Counted from the first letter of the stretch, positions 14,914 to 21,921 are shown. The stretch: DNA of 21,921 nt from an uncultured Eubacteriales bacterium (GCA_900540235.1 UQEY01000032.1:1-21921); one strand, 5' to 3'. Program-made: numbers and translations. Notes: generated from the letters alone by a model not told the origin.

Positions 14914-15657
14914 ATGAGCGGTCATAACAAATGGAGCACCATTAAAAGAAAAAAGGGTGCAAATGACGCAGCAAGAGCAAAAGTATTTACAAAAATAGGC
15001 AGAGAACTTGCCGTAGCAGTTAAAAACGGTGGTCCTGACCCTAACAATAACGCTAAGCTTCGTGATGTTATTGCAAAAGCTAAGCAAAACAATGTTCCAA
15101 ACGACAATATTGACAGAATGTTAAAGAAGGCTGCCGGCGAAAGCGACAGCACAAACTTTGAAGAAATCGTATATGAGGGTTACGGTCCGAGCGGTATTGC
15201 AGTAGTTGTTGAAGCACTTACAGATAACAGAAACAGAACTGCTTCTGAAGTAAGGCATTACTTTGACAAGGCAGGCGGCAATATGGGCACACCGGGTTCT
15301 GTTACATTTATGTTTGACAGGCAGGGCGTTATCGTTATTGAAAAGGAAGATGTTGACGAGGACCAGCTTATGGAGGACGCACTTGAAGCAGGCGCTTCTG
15401 ACTTCCTTACAGATGAAGAAGACATTTTTGAGATTAGAACAGAGCCTAACGATGTTGGCGCTATTCGTGACGAACTTGAGGGCAAGGGTTATCACATCAT
15501 TTCAAGTGAACCTGCTTACATTCCTCAAACATATACAAGGCTTGAGTCTGAGGACGATATGAAGAATATGGCAAGAATGATTGATATGTTTGAAGAAAAC
15601 GACGATGTTCAAAACATTTGGCATAACTGGGAAAATGAGGACGAATACGAGGGCTGA
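14914..15657 (+). CDS. yebC: YebC/PmpR family (TACO1-like) protein
   Basis: The 247-aa protein begins MSGHNKWSTIKRKKGAND, the near-invariant opening of the family. It continues through KNGGPDPNNNAKLR, VPNDNIDRMLKKA, YEGYGPSGIAVVVEALTDNRNRT and the HYFDKAGGNMGTPGSV tract. YebC proteins were described as DNA-binding regulators, and family work (bacterial YebC, mitochondrial TACO1) also places them in translation of proline-rich stretches. The C-terminus is acidic (EENDD, ENEDEYEG). TAGGAGTG upstream supports the start. It is monocistronic, between its own promoter and terminator. In many bacteria it is beside ruvC; here it is not. Confidence 0.96.
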   Translation: MSGHNKWSTIKRKKGANDAARAKVFTKIGRELAVAVKNGGPDPNNNAKLRDVIAKAKQNNVPNDNIDRMLKKAAGESDSTNFEEIVYEGYGPSGIAVVVEALTDNRNRTASEVRHYFDKAGGNMGTPGSVTFMFDRQGVIVIEKEDVDEDQLMEDALEAGASDFLTDEEDIFEIRTEPNDVGAIRDELEGKGYHIISSEPAYIPQTYTRLESEDDMKNMARMIDMFEENDDVQNIWHNWENEDEYEG

Positions 15658-15683
15658 GTTTTAAAATTAAATATTGGGTATTA

Positions 15684-15713
15684 AAAAAGGAGAGCAAATT
15701 GCTCTCCTTTTTG
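15684..15713 (+). terminator. yebC terminator
   Basis: A GGAGAGC/GCTCTCC stem extended by A/T pairs (15684-15697 with 15699-15712) ends in a T-run, about 26 nt after the yebC stop codon. The symmetric A and T tracts allow function in both directions. Confidence 0.85.
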
Positions 15714-15740
15714 TTTTGATAAATTATAGTTTATCTTAGC

Positions 15741-15766
15741 GGGTCGTCGGGGACGCCGACCCCTAC
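15741..15766 (-). repeat. GTAG-headed palindromic element (copy 2)
   Basis: On the minus strand GTAG (15766-15763) abuts a palindrome with arms GGGTCG/CGACCC (15741-15762). The far side is flanked by TTAGC, as in copy 4 at 21852. Together with 15859-15884 and 15904-15926 it fills the 300-bp gap between yebC and the XRE gene, which holds no coding sequence that I can support. Confidence 0.6.
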
Positions 15767-15858
15767 ATCGTCTAAAGAAATTTCGTGTTTGAATAAATTT
15801 TCTTATAAGCAATTAATCTTTGAAAATTTATAATAAACACTTCATTCCCTTCTCCTCT

Positions 15859-15884
15859 CCCCAAAAAGCTTACGCTTTCCGGGG
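15859..15884. repeat. Imperfect palindrome in the yebC-XRE gap
   Basis: The arms CCCC-aa-AAAGC and GCTTT-cc-GGGG surround a TTAC loop. It lacks the GTAG head of the neighbouring elements and a following T-run, so it is more likely another intergenic repeat than a terminator. Confidence 0.4.
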
Positions 15885-15903
15885 TCTCCGAATATAGATT
15901 TTC

Positions 15904-15926
15904 GTAGGGGCGAATATCATTCGCCC
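15904..15926 (+). repeat. GTAG-headed palindromic element (copy 3)
   Basis: GTAG (15904-15907) directly precedes a perfect 8-bp-arm palindrome GGGCGAAT-atc-ATTCGCCC (15908-15926). Copy 4 near the right edge of the window is almost the same sequence in the opposite orientation (one arm mismatch). Confidence 0.65.
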
Positions 15927-15959
15927 GAAAACTTATTGTGTGCTCTAAAAAGATAAACT

Positions 15960-16202
15960 TTATTCCTCAAACAAATCTTCCATTTTAACCTTTAATATCT
16001 TTGCGCAGTAGTAGACCTCTTTATCGCTTGCAAGCCTTATTTGCCCTTCAAGTTTTGAATAGCTTGTCGGGTTGATATCAAGACCGTAAACCTGAAGCTT
16101 TGAGATGAAATCTTTTTGTTTTATTCCTTTTTCTTTCCTCAGCCGTTCAATATTTTTGCCTACCATATTGCAGTTGCCGTAGTCACGCTTTCTTGTTTTC
16201 AT
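15960..16202 (-). CDS. Small XRE-family helix-turn-helix regulator
   Basis: The 80-aa protein is essentially one Cro/CI-type HTH domain: VGKNIERLRKEKGIKQKDFISKLQ forms helices 1-2 and NPTSYSKLEGQIR the recognition-helix region, ending in AKILKVKMEDLFEE. A short basic N-terminus (KTRKRDYGNCN) precedes it. The ATG at 16202 is chosen because GGTGA lies 7-8 nt upstream; an in-frame start at 16235 lacks such a site. No ligand-binding or peptidase domain is present, so it probably acts as a simple repressor. It lies divergently next to a strong plus-strand promoter that contains a palindrome, suggesting it controls that promoter and perhaps itself. It could alternatively be the antitoxin-like part of a lost pair. 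Confidence 0.82.
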   Translation of the reverse strand: MKTRKRDYGNCNMVGKNIERLRKEKGIKQKDFISKLQVYGLDINPTSYSKLEGQIRLASDKEVYYCAKILKVKMEDLFEE

Positions 16203-16254
16203 ATATATCACCGTTTTGTTAAATTCTATACTCAAATTATATTGCCTGCGTGGC

Positions 16255-16283
16255 TTGACAAAATTCCGTAACGGAATTATAAT
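16255..16283 (+). promoter_or_regulatory. Consensus promoter for the second giant surface protein
   Basis: TTGACA (16255-16260), an exact 17-nt spacer and TATAAT (16278-16283) match the sigma-A consensus at every position. The predicted start near 16290 gives a leader of about 200 nt before the ATG at 16488, with no intervening gene on this strand. Confidence 0.8.
16262..16278. promoter_or_regulatory. Perfect palindrome in the promoter spacer, probable operator
   Basis: AATTCCGTAACGGAATT is an 8+1+8 perfect inverted repeat centred on 16270. It occupies nearly the whole spacer and touches the first base of the -10. A bound dimer would block RNA polymerase. The divergent XRE gene starting 53 bp away is the obvious candidate for the DNA-binding partner; this is inference from position. 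Confidence 0.65.
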
Positions 16284-16319
16284 ATAGATGTGTAACTTAC
16301 TTTTTCAAAATTTCAAAAT

Positions 16320-16363
16320 GCTTTTATTTATGCACTTTTCGTGTACATTTTTACAATAAAAGC
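16320..16363 (+). other. Hairpin in the surface-protein leader
   Basis: GCTTTTATT (16320-16328) pairs perfectly with AATAAAAGC (16355-16363), and inside it TGCAC can pair with GTGTA with one wobble. It lies 30 nt after the predicted transcription start. No T-run follows closely, so it is not an obvious terminator; it could affect RNA stability or be a second DNA-binding site. Confidence 0.4.
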
Positions 16364-16487
16364 AATACATTTTTGCGCTTTTTATATACTGAATTATTTG
16401 ATATGGTAGAATGGCGTTGAAATAAATTTGTGATTTTTGATTGCACCGCTCAAAAATTGCGAAAAAATTAAAAAAGGGGGAATTTTT

Positions 16488-19400
16488 ATGAAAAAAGCCA
16501 TAAGCATATTTTTATCATTAATAATGGCAGTAAGTATGTGCTTTGGTATGGACTTCTCGGCACTTGCGGAAAATACAGGCAAAACAAGTACCGCTGAAAG
16601 TCAGAAAATTAAAACCACTTATATTTTAGACGAAGATAATTTGGTTCTTGAAGTTGACGCCCACGGCGGCGAAACCGGCAAACTGAAAGATTTTATGTCA
16701 AAGGAAGATTACAGCAAGTTGATTAATGAAATCTTTACAGACGACTGCGTTGACCTTATTGTAAAAAATGCCACGAAAATAAGCGACTATGCGTTTAGCG
16801 AAGGCTATTTTTATTCGGTTACTTTTGACGAAAAGCTTGAATCAATCGGCAAAATGGCGTTTGACGAAGCTTATGTTGACGGCGAAATTGATACGCTTAA
16901 TGTTAAGGAAATCGGCGAATGTGCGTTTGCACAAACCGATATTACAAAGCTTACAACAAAGGCTGAATTTATAGGCGACAGTGCGTTTTACGGCTGTAAC
17001 GAGCTTTTGGATGTTTCGCTTGAAAACACTGTAACAATCGAGCAACTTGCCTTTTATTGGTGTGACAAACTTACATCTTTCGCTTTTCCTAAAACGACAA
17101 AAGTTATCGGCGAAAGCGTTTTGTCAGACAGTAGGAGTCTTACAGATGTAGTTTTTGAAAACGGATGTACCGCTTCAATCGGTTCTACTGTTTTTGCCGA
17201 TTGCCCTAAGCTTATAAGAGTGTATATTCCGTCTACAATTTCACAAGTAGCTGACGATACTTTTGACGGTATTGCAGATAAATATCATTTTACTATTATA
17301 ACAACAAGCGGAAGTTATATTGAAACATTTGCAAAGGAGCACGGCATTAACTGCAATGTTACCGAGGGCAAAATTACTGTTACATTTGACCCTCAAAACG
17401 GTACTTGCTTCAAGGAATCGCAGGAATATAATATCGGCGATACTTACGGTGCACTCCCTGCTCCTGTTCCGGCGCCAAACGACAATAATGTTAAGTTTGT
17501 GGAATGGCGTGACGAAAACGGAAATTATATTAACGGTTCAAAGGTAGTTTATTCTTACGACCATACTCTTTATGCGCATTATTCCGCTCCTGAATATACA
17601 GTAACTCTTGATTCGGCAGGCGGCAGCGGTGTAGCCGAAAGCCAGTTAGTTAAAAAGCTTAAATACGGTGAAAAATACGGCAGCCTTCCTACTCCTAAAA
17701 TTACGGGATATAAACTTGTCGGTTGGTTTGATTCAAACGATAACGAAGTAACAAGCGAAACCGTTTATAATTTAAAGGAAGATTCAACCATTACTGCAAA
17801 GTACCGCCCGATTGAGTATAAGCTTGTACTTAAAGGAACTTCCGGAAGCGGCTACTACAACATTAACACGGTAACAGTTAAGTATAACGAAGAATTTACT
17901 TTGCCGCTTGCAAATGATGTTATGCTCAAGGAATATGAAGAAAAGCTCTTCCTCGGTTGGAGCGAAGAAAACAGCAGTATAATGAAATATTCCGACGGCG
18001 AAACCGTTAAAAACCTTTCAACTACAGACGGTCAAACCGTAACACTTACAGCTAATTGGACGCCGTATGTTGTTACTGCGCTCAATACTGAAAAAACCGT
18101 AACTCTTTCAACTTCTTTGCTTGCAAACGCTAATAAGTATCAGGTGGGCTTTATTGTTACAAAGCCGGGTTACTATCAGTTTAAGCTCAGCGGTGCAAAG
18201 GCAAGCGTTAAAATTACAAGCAAAAACGGCTCGCAATTTACAGGCAACAATTTGAACGGCGGCGCACTCACTGTTTTAGAGTTTTTCGGCATAGGCACTT
18301 ATGTAGCTTATATTGAAACATCATCAGTTCCCGCAACATTTACTTACAGCTTGAATGATGTAAAAACCGTAAGCGTTAATTTTGACGCAAACGGCGGTAC
18401 ACTTAATTCCGAGTCAAAATATTATGCTAAAGATGAGCAATACGGCAATTTACCGATTCCAAACAAAACAGGCTATACTTTCAACGGTTGGTTTGACGAG
18501 GACGGAAACTCGGTAAGCAGTACAGATGTTGTAACAAAATCAGTTACGCTCAAAGCCGAATGGACTCCTATTGTTTATAAAGTTCGTTTCTTTAATAATA
18601 AGGGTCAAATGCTTCCTACTACTCAAAGTTTTACTTACGATGTAGAGGGCAAGCTCAAATCAGCCGCTTCACTCGGCGTGCTCAATGCAAAACCGGGCAG
18701 CACTTTTATCGGCTGGGCAACTGCTAAAAACAAGACCGATGTTGAATATAAGGACGAAGCCGTTATGTTTAACGAAAGAAGTTCGGCTCAAACTATTACG
18801 CTTTATCCTTTATATGTTACCGGCACAAGCATTGTAACTATCAATTATTACAATGAAGATAATATGCTTATCTCAACTCAGCAAATAGGTAATAATTCTA
18901 CTGCAACTCTTAAAACAACAACCGAGCTCAAACTTTATAAAAAGGGTTACAAGTTTGTAGGTTGGAAAGAATCGGCTGCCGACCTTGATGTTAAGTATAC
19001 CGACGGTGCAAGCATTAATGTTGCAACAACAAAAACAACTATTTCCCTTTTCCCTGTTTTTAAAGCAATTAATTATAAAGTTAATTTCTACGATATGAAC
19101 GGAGAAATTTTGACCTCTCGTACAGAAACATACGGCAAAAAGGGTACTGCTGTTCATTACGATTCATATGCTCATTTGCCTGAGGGTAAAAGAAACGCAG
19201 GCTGGGCATATAGTGCAGACGCAAGTTTGCCCGACATTAAGGAAGGCTATTCATATATCAACCTGTCAAGCGTTGACGGTGAAGAAATCAATTTGTATCC
19301 TGTAATTAAAAAGACCGGTGACTTTACCGTTAATATTTATTCGTTCGGTGAAAACGCCGGCACAGTTAATGTTACTACTGCAAGCTACGACGATGATACA

Positions 19401-20966
19401 TATGCTCTCCCTTCGCCGAGCGGTATTGACGAGCAGTATATAGACGAATATTTCGTTGGTTGGGGCTTCAGTCCTGACTCAACAATGCCTGACGGTTTTA
19501 TTGGTGATTTGTTCGACACTAACGAGATTGAAAACGAATTAAACCTCTACGGTATTTGGAGCAAAAATATTGTAGAGATTGAGTTTGATTATAACAACAA
19601 TTCAACCACAACAAAGCCGACTTATAAATATATTCCGTCGGGTGAATCTATCGGCGAACTCCCGACTGCAAAAAAAAGCGGCTACAACTTTGTCGGCTGG
19701 TTTACGGATAAGAATTCGGGTGCTCAAATTGACAGCAATTATGTCGCACCCGAAAGAAAAGATAAAGTTACTTTCTACGCTCATTATGAAAGCATAATAG
19801 AGTATGTAGATATATATCTTAATGACGAAATGAACGACTGCCATTATACAAATTTGTCAGAGTCACAAAGGTCAATCACTGCTGTAAAAGGCTCAAAGTA
19901 CAGCGATTATCTTCCTTATAATGTGGAGATGAAAAATGTCAGCAAACCTGCGGATGTGCCGTTTGTCGGCTGGACTTATGATTATTGGGACAATTCTTTG
20001 CTCGTAGGCAAAACCGATATTATTAAGTCAAACACAACGCTTTATCCTCTTTGGGATATTTCAAAAATCACAGACTTGCAGATTAAGCCTGCTCGTGACT
20101 TTTATGCAAACTCAACAATTCGCCCAAGCGATTTGGATATTAAAATGTCAATCGACGGTTCAAAATATGTTGAACCCGATTATGTTGAGGGCAAGCCGAT
20201 TTACAGTCCTAAAAAGTCCGGCTATTATGAAATGCCGTTGACGATTTATTACGAGTTCGGCGTAATTGAAAAGACTTTGGTGGTTTATGTTAAAGAAACT
20301 ACAACCGCCCCGACAGGCATCGGCAGTGTAGACGGCGGTGACGATGATTTGAACGACACAACAACCACAACACCGTCAACCGAACCGAGTACGACTCAAC
20401 CGTCAACTACCGAGCCGAGTACGACTGAACCGTCAACTACCGAGCCGTCACCTCCTTCGCTTCCTGCAACAACTCAGCCTACGACAGCTTCTTCGGCACA
20501 GTCAAGCGCAACTTCAACATCTTCGAGCACAACAACACCTGCTCAAAGTTCAACTAATGCACCGACTGCATCAACCGCTTTGCAAACAACTAAACCGAGC
20601 GCAAACCAAACTTCTCAAACCAAAGCAAACACAACAAAAGCCAAGACAACCGCAAAAGCGGCTAAAAAGGTGACTAAGCCTAAAAAGACTTCAGTTAAAA
20701 AGCTTAAAGCAGGCAAAAAATCACTCACTGTTTATTATAAAAAAGTCAGTGCAGTAAAGGGTTATCAAGTTCAGGTTGCTACGGATAAGAAGTTTAAAAA
20801 GAATAAGAAAACCGTAACGGTTAATAAACAAAAAACAACCAAGAAAACCGTTAAAAACCTCAAGGCTAAGAAGAAATACTATGTTCGTGTACGCACCTTT
20901 AAAAAGGTAAATAACAAAAAAGTGTATTCCGCTTGGTCAAAAGCAAAAACAATTAAAACAAAATAA
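16488..20966 (+). CDS. Giant secreted protein: BspA-like LRR, B-repeats, basic FN3-like tail
   Basis: This 1492-aa exported protein starts at the ATG at 16488, preceded by AAAAAGGGGGAA. Residues 1-27 are a signal peptide ending near ALA. Residues about 85-290 are BspA-type leucine-rich repeats (IGKMAF, IGECAF, IGDSAFYGC, IGSTVFADCPKL). From 296 to about 1190 are roughly ten InlB B-repeat-type (Flg_new) modules with GY.FVGWF and LYPLY/ITAKY signatures; around 525-625 lies a different beta-rich insert. Residues 1190-1268 are a Big_3-like module. Residues 1271-1390 form a Thr/Ser/Pro linker with repeated TTEPS. Residues 1391-1492 are an FN3-like domain so rich in Lys that it should be strongly cationic (KGYQVQVATDKKF, YYVRVRTFKKV, SAWSKAKT). 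No sorting signal is present; wall retention through the basic tail is inference. It has its own terminator and is probably under the XRE/operator pair. Confidence 0.88.
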   Translation: MKKAISIFLSLIMAVSMCFGMDFSALAENTGKTSTAESQKIKTTYILDEDNLVLEVDAHGGETGKLKDFMSKEDYSKLINEIFTDDCVDLIVKNATKISDYAFSEGYFYSVTFDEKLESIGKMAFDEAYVDGEIDTLNVKEIGECAFAQTDITKLTTKAEFIGDSAFYGCNELLDVSLENTVTIEQLAFYWCDKLTSFAFPKTTKVIGESVLSDSRSLTDVVFENGCTASIGSTVFADCPKLIRVYIPSTISQVADDTFDGIADKYHFTIITTSGSYIETFAKEHGINCNVTEGKITVTFDPQNGTCFKESQEYNIGDTYGALPAPVPAPNDNNVKFVEWRDENGNYINGSKVVYSYDHTLYAHYSAPEYTVTLDSAGGSGVAESQLVKKLKYGEKYGSLPTPKITGYKLVGWFDSNDNEVTSETVYNLKEDSTITAKYRPIEYKLVLKGTSGSGYYNINTVTVKYNEEFTLPLANDVMLKEYEEKLFLGWSEENSSIMKYSDGETVKNLSTTDGQTVTLTANWTPYVVTALNTEKTVTLSTSLLANANKYQVGFIVTKPGYYQFKLSGAKASVKITSKNGSQFTGNNLNGGALTVLEFFGIGTYVAYIETSSVPATFTYSLNDVKTVSVNFDANGGTLNSESKYYAKDEQYGNLPIPNKTGYTFNGWFDEDGNSVSSTDVVTKSVTLKAEWTPIVYKVRFFNNKGQMLPTTQSFTYDVEGKLKSAASLGVLNAKPGSTFIGWATAKNKTDVEYKDEAVMFNERSSAQTITLYPLYVTGTSIVTINYYNEDNMLISTQQIGNNSTATLKTTTELKLYKKGYKFVGWKESAADLDVKYTDGASINVATTKTTISLFPVFKAINYKVNFYDMNGEILTSRTETYGKKGTAVHYDSYAHLPEGKRNAGWAYSADASLPDIKEGYSYINLSSVDGEEINLYPVIKKTGDFTVNIYSFGENAGTVNVTTASYDDDTYALPSPSGIDEQYIDEYFVGWGFSPDSTMPDGFIGDLFDTNEIENELNLYGIWSKNIVEIEFDYNNNSTTTKPTYKYIPSGESIGELPTAKKSGYNFVGWFTDKNSGAQIDSNYVAPERKDKVTFYAHYESIIEYVDIYLNDEMNDCHYTNLSESQRSITAVKGSKYSDYLPYNVEMKNVSKPADVPFVGWTYDYWDNSLLVGKTDIIKSNTTLYPLWDISKITDLQIKPARDFYANSTIRPSDLDIKMSIDGSKYVEPDYVEGKPIYSPKKSGYYEMPLTIYYEFGVIEKTLVVYVKETTTAPTGIGSVDGGDDDLNDTTTTTPSTEPSTTQPSTTEPSTTEPSTTEPSPPSLPATTQPTTASSAQSSATSTSSSTTTPAQSSTNAPTASTALQTTKPSANQTSQTKANTTKAKTTAKAAKKVTKPKKTSVKKLKAGKKSLTVYYKKVSAVKGYQVQVATDKKFKKNKKTVTVNKQKTTKKTVKNLKAKKKYYVRVRTFKKVNNKKVYSAWSKAKTIKTK
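20373..20447 (+). repeat. Tandem repeat encoding PSTTEPSTTE
   Basis: Three successive units begin CCGTCAAC: 27 nt (20373-20399), 30 nt (20400-20429) and a partial 18 nt (20430-20447). The middle unit encodes PSTTEPSTTE. All differences are in frame. This is the start of the flexible linker, and such repeats can vary in number between strains. Confidence 0.75.
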
Positions 20967-20970
20967 AAAA

Positions 20971-21003
20971 GGGGAGAGGCTTCGTAATGAAGCCTCTCCT
21001 TTT
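20971..21003 (+). terminator. Terminator of the second giant surface-protein gene
   Basis: The stem GGAGAGGCTTC / GAAGCCTCTCC (20973-20983 with 20989-20999), loop GTAAT and T-tract start 7 nt after the stop codon, giving a clear intrinsic terminator. Confidence 0.88.
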
Positions 21004-21048
21004 CTGTCTTGGCGAATTGCAAATTTCGAGTCTCTGTTCTTTACATCA

Positions 21049-21080
21049 AAAAAAAGAACATCCAAAAGGATGTTCTTTTT
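21049..21080 (-). terminator. Terminator of tRNA-Ser
   Basis: The stem AAAAAGAACATCC / GGATGTTCTTTTT (21051-21063 with 21068-21080) with an A4 loop directly adjoins the tRNA 3' end and is followed on the minus strand by more T. The symmetric tracts could also stop plus-strand readthrough. Confidence 0.85.
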
Positions 21081-21171
21081 TGGCGCAGAAGGAGAGACTC
21101 GAACTCTCGCGCCGGTTACCCGACCTACGCCCTTAGCAGGGGCGCCTCGTCACCAACTTGAGTACTTCTGC
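21081..21171 (-). tRNA. tRNA-Ser (anticodon GCT)
   Basis: This 91-nt class II tRNA lies on the minus strand. The acceptor stem GCAGAAG/CTTCTGC is perfect and a discriminator G is followed by an encoded CCA (21083-21081). The anticodon arm is CGCCC-CTGCTAA-GGGCG with anticodon GCT at 21137-21135, reading AGC/AGU serine codons. The long variable arm has a 5-bp GTCGG/CCGGC stem, as expected for serine. The T arm is GAGAG-TTCGAGT-CTCTC. Confidence 0.95.
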
Positions 21172-21226
21172 AAGCTGACGGGTTAAACCTGTCAAGATTA
21201 AGTTTTGCACATCTCGTGCGTGTTAT

Positions 21227-21255
21227 ACTTTATCATAACTTTTAATAAATGTCAA
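21227..21255 (-). promoter_or_regulatory. tRNA-Ser promoter
   Basis: On the minus strand TTGACA (21255-21250), a 17-nt spacer and TAAAGT (21232-21227) lie about 55 nt before the mature tRNA 5' end. Between them is a 19-bp near-palindrome (21177-21195) that could fold in the precursor RNA. Confidence 0.55.
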
Positions 21256-21292
21256 GTGAATTTTAAATATTATAATAAAGTATTTTATTACA

Positions 21293-21298
21293 TATAAT
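21293..21298 (+). promoter_or_regulatory. Possible -10 box of the membrane-protein gene
   Basis: TATAAT lies 15 nt before the ATG at 21314, but the sequence 17 nt upstream (TTATAA) is a poor -35, and the resulting leader would be very short. The surrounding sequence is AT-rich, so this may be chance. Confidence 0.25.
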
Positions 21299-21313
21299 AT
21301 AAGCGGTGATAAT

Positions 21314-21838
21314 ATGACAAAAAAATTATTCAAACTTGATATAATCGGTTTCGTTTTTGTAAGTATACTCGGCACACTTTCGCATTTCTTTTATGAATGG
21401 AGCGGTGAGAGCACGGCTGTCGGCTTGTTTACACCGATTAATGAGAGCGTATGGGAACATCTGAAACTGATATTTTTCCCTTTCTTAATATGGAGCATTG
21501 TTCAGGCAATTATTATGAAAAGGGGCAATATTCTTTTCCCAAAATTTGTCGGCGTTATTGCAGGTATGAGCGCAACACTTTCATTTTTTTATACCTATAC
21601 CGGAATGATAGGTAAAAACATAGATTGGCTCAATATTTTGTCGTTTTTTGTCGGAGTGTTTATAGCGTTTTTGGTTGATTATGTAATTATAAAAAGCGAT
21701 AAGCTTCAAAACAAAACAGCAACTGTTATTGCGATAATTTTGTTTGGCGCAATGTCTGCAATTTTTATTCTCTTTACATTCGCTGCGCCGCTTATCCCTC
21801 TTTTCAAAGACCCGATAACATCAAGTTACGGAATATAA
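21314..21838 (+). CDS. DUF6512-like integral membrane protein
   Basis: This 174-aa protein has about five hydrophobic segments: roughly residues 9-28, 50-67, 77-96, 104-126 and 136-160. It matches from memory a family of small uncharacterised Clostridia membrane proteins (DUF6512). The conserved-looking stretch between the first two segments, SHFFYEWSG...PINESVWEHLKL, is rich in aromatic, acidic and His residues and may form a polar site in the membrane. GGTGAT upstream supports the ATG. It is divergent from tRNA-Ser and stands alone. No function is known to me. Confidence 0.8.
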   Translation: MTKKLFKLDIIGFVFVSILGTLSHFFYEWSGESTAVGLFTPINESVWEHLKLIFFPFLIWSIVQAIIMKRGNILFPKFVGVIAGMSATLSFFYTYTGMIGKNIDWLNILSFFVGVFIAFLVDYVIIKSDKLQNKTATVIAIILFGAMSAIFILFTFAAPLIPLFKDPITSSYGI

Positions 21839-21847
21839 ATTATAATT

Positions 21848-21874
21848 TAGCGGGCGAATGATATTTGCCCCTAC
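21848..21874 (-). repeat. GTAG-headed palindromic element (copy 4)
   Basis: On the minus strand GTAG (21874-21871) abuts ATTTGCCC/GGGCGAAT arms (21852-21870, one mismatch, GAT loop). It is the inverted counterpart of copy 3 and shares the TTAGCGGG outer flank with copy 2. The window ends in TTTCGTAG, the head sequence of copy 3, so a further copy may begin at the edge. Confidence 0.6.
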
Positions 21875-21921
21875 GGTGATTTTTTTATTTTAAATAGTCT
21901 AAAATGATAAGACTTTCGTAG

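Noticed and set aside
16288..16359. Short 23-codon frame in the leader of the second giant protein
   Set aside because: It begins at the predicted transcription start with no ribosome-binding site and no resemblance to a leader peptide.
16384..16420. Second promoter (TGGTAGAAT) closer to the surface-protein start
   Set aside because: It has an extended -10-like sequence but no acceptable -35 at 16-18 nt; the consensus promoter at 16255-16283 is far better.
20373..20447. CRISPR-like repeat array
   Set aside because: The units are contiguous without spacers and in frame within a coding linker; there are no cas genes.
21020..21040. Possible tRNA fragment (TTCGAGTCTCT) near tRNA-Ser on the opposite strand
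   Set aside because: Only about 11 nt match the T-arm and the 5' half of the stem does not pair; too short to call.

Overview
The window looks like part of a low-GC Clostridia chromosome, most likely a gut Oscillospiraceae/Ruminococcus relative. The evidence is strong Shine-Dalgarno sites, consensus sigma-A promoters, Firmicutes-type housekeeping genes (rpsB-tsf, trpS, glyA, yebC), very large secreted proteins with Ig-like, BspA-LRR, InlB-type B-repeat and half-dockerin modules, and a DUF6512-type membrane protein. The species assignment is inference.

Layout. (1) Positions 1-5143: a palindromic GTAG element, then a minus-strand 1643-aa secreted multi-Ig protein with its own promoter. (2) 5215-6100: a minus-strand HAD phosphatase gene with a 97%-identical, truncated tandem copy of its 5' end and upstream terminator downstream of it. 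(3) 6111-8270: a small degenerate integrated element. The last 15 bp of tsf (five codons including the stop) are repeated exactly at 6111-6125. Between the two copies lie an AT-rich HEPN-domain gene and a broken tyrosine-recombinase gene (nonsense codon, N-terminus lost). I read this as site-specific integration into the 3' end of tsf; it separated tsf from what looks like its original terminator and from the HAD gene. (4) 8192-10128: the rpsB-tsf operon, minus strand. Its promoter -35 hexamer lies inside the terminator of the preceding operon, and it has a folded leader. (5) 10101-14814: a four-gene minus-strand run glyA - CDP-glycerol glycerophosphotransferase - class I aminotransferase - trpS, with a glyA promoter. 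(6) 14838-15712: yebC on the plus strand, divergent from glyA, with promoter and terminator. (7) 15741-16363: palindromic repeats, a small XRE repressor gene (minus), and a consensus plus-strand promoter whose spacer is filled by a perfect 17-bp palindrome, probably an operator. (8) 16488-21003: a 1492-aa secreted plus-strand protein (BspA-like LRR, many B-repeats, Thr/Ser/Pro linker, very basic FN3-like tail). (9) 21051-21921: tRNA-Ser(GCT) on the minus strand, a DUF6512-like membrane protein on the plus strand, and another GTAG palindrome.

How the genes relate. Most of the window is core translation and one-carbon metabolism (ribosomal protein S2, EF-Ts, TrpRS, SHMT, YebC, tRNA-Ser) interleaved with surface functions (two giant exported proteins and a teichoic-acid-type polymerase). 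The clearest accessory biology is the tsf-integrated element carrying a HEPN gene, and the XRE/operator pair placed to control the second giant surface protein. All of this is read by eye; no searches or folding programs were run.
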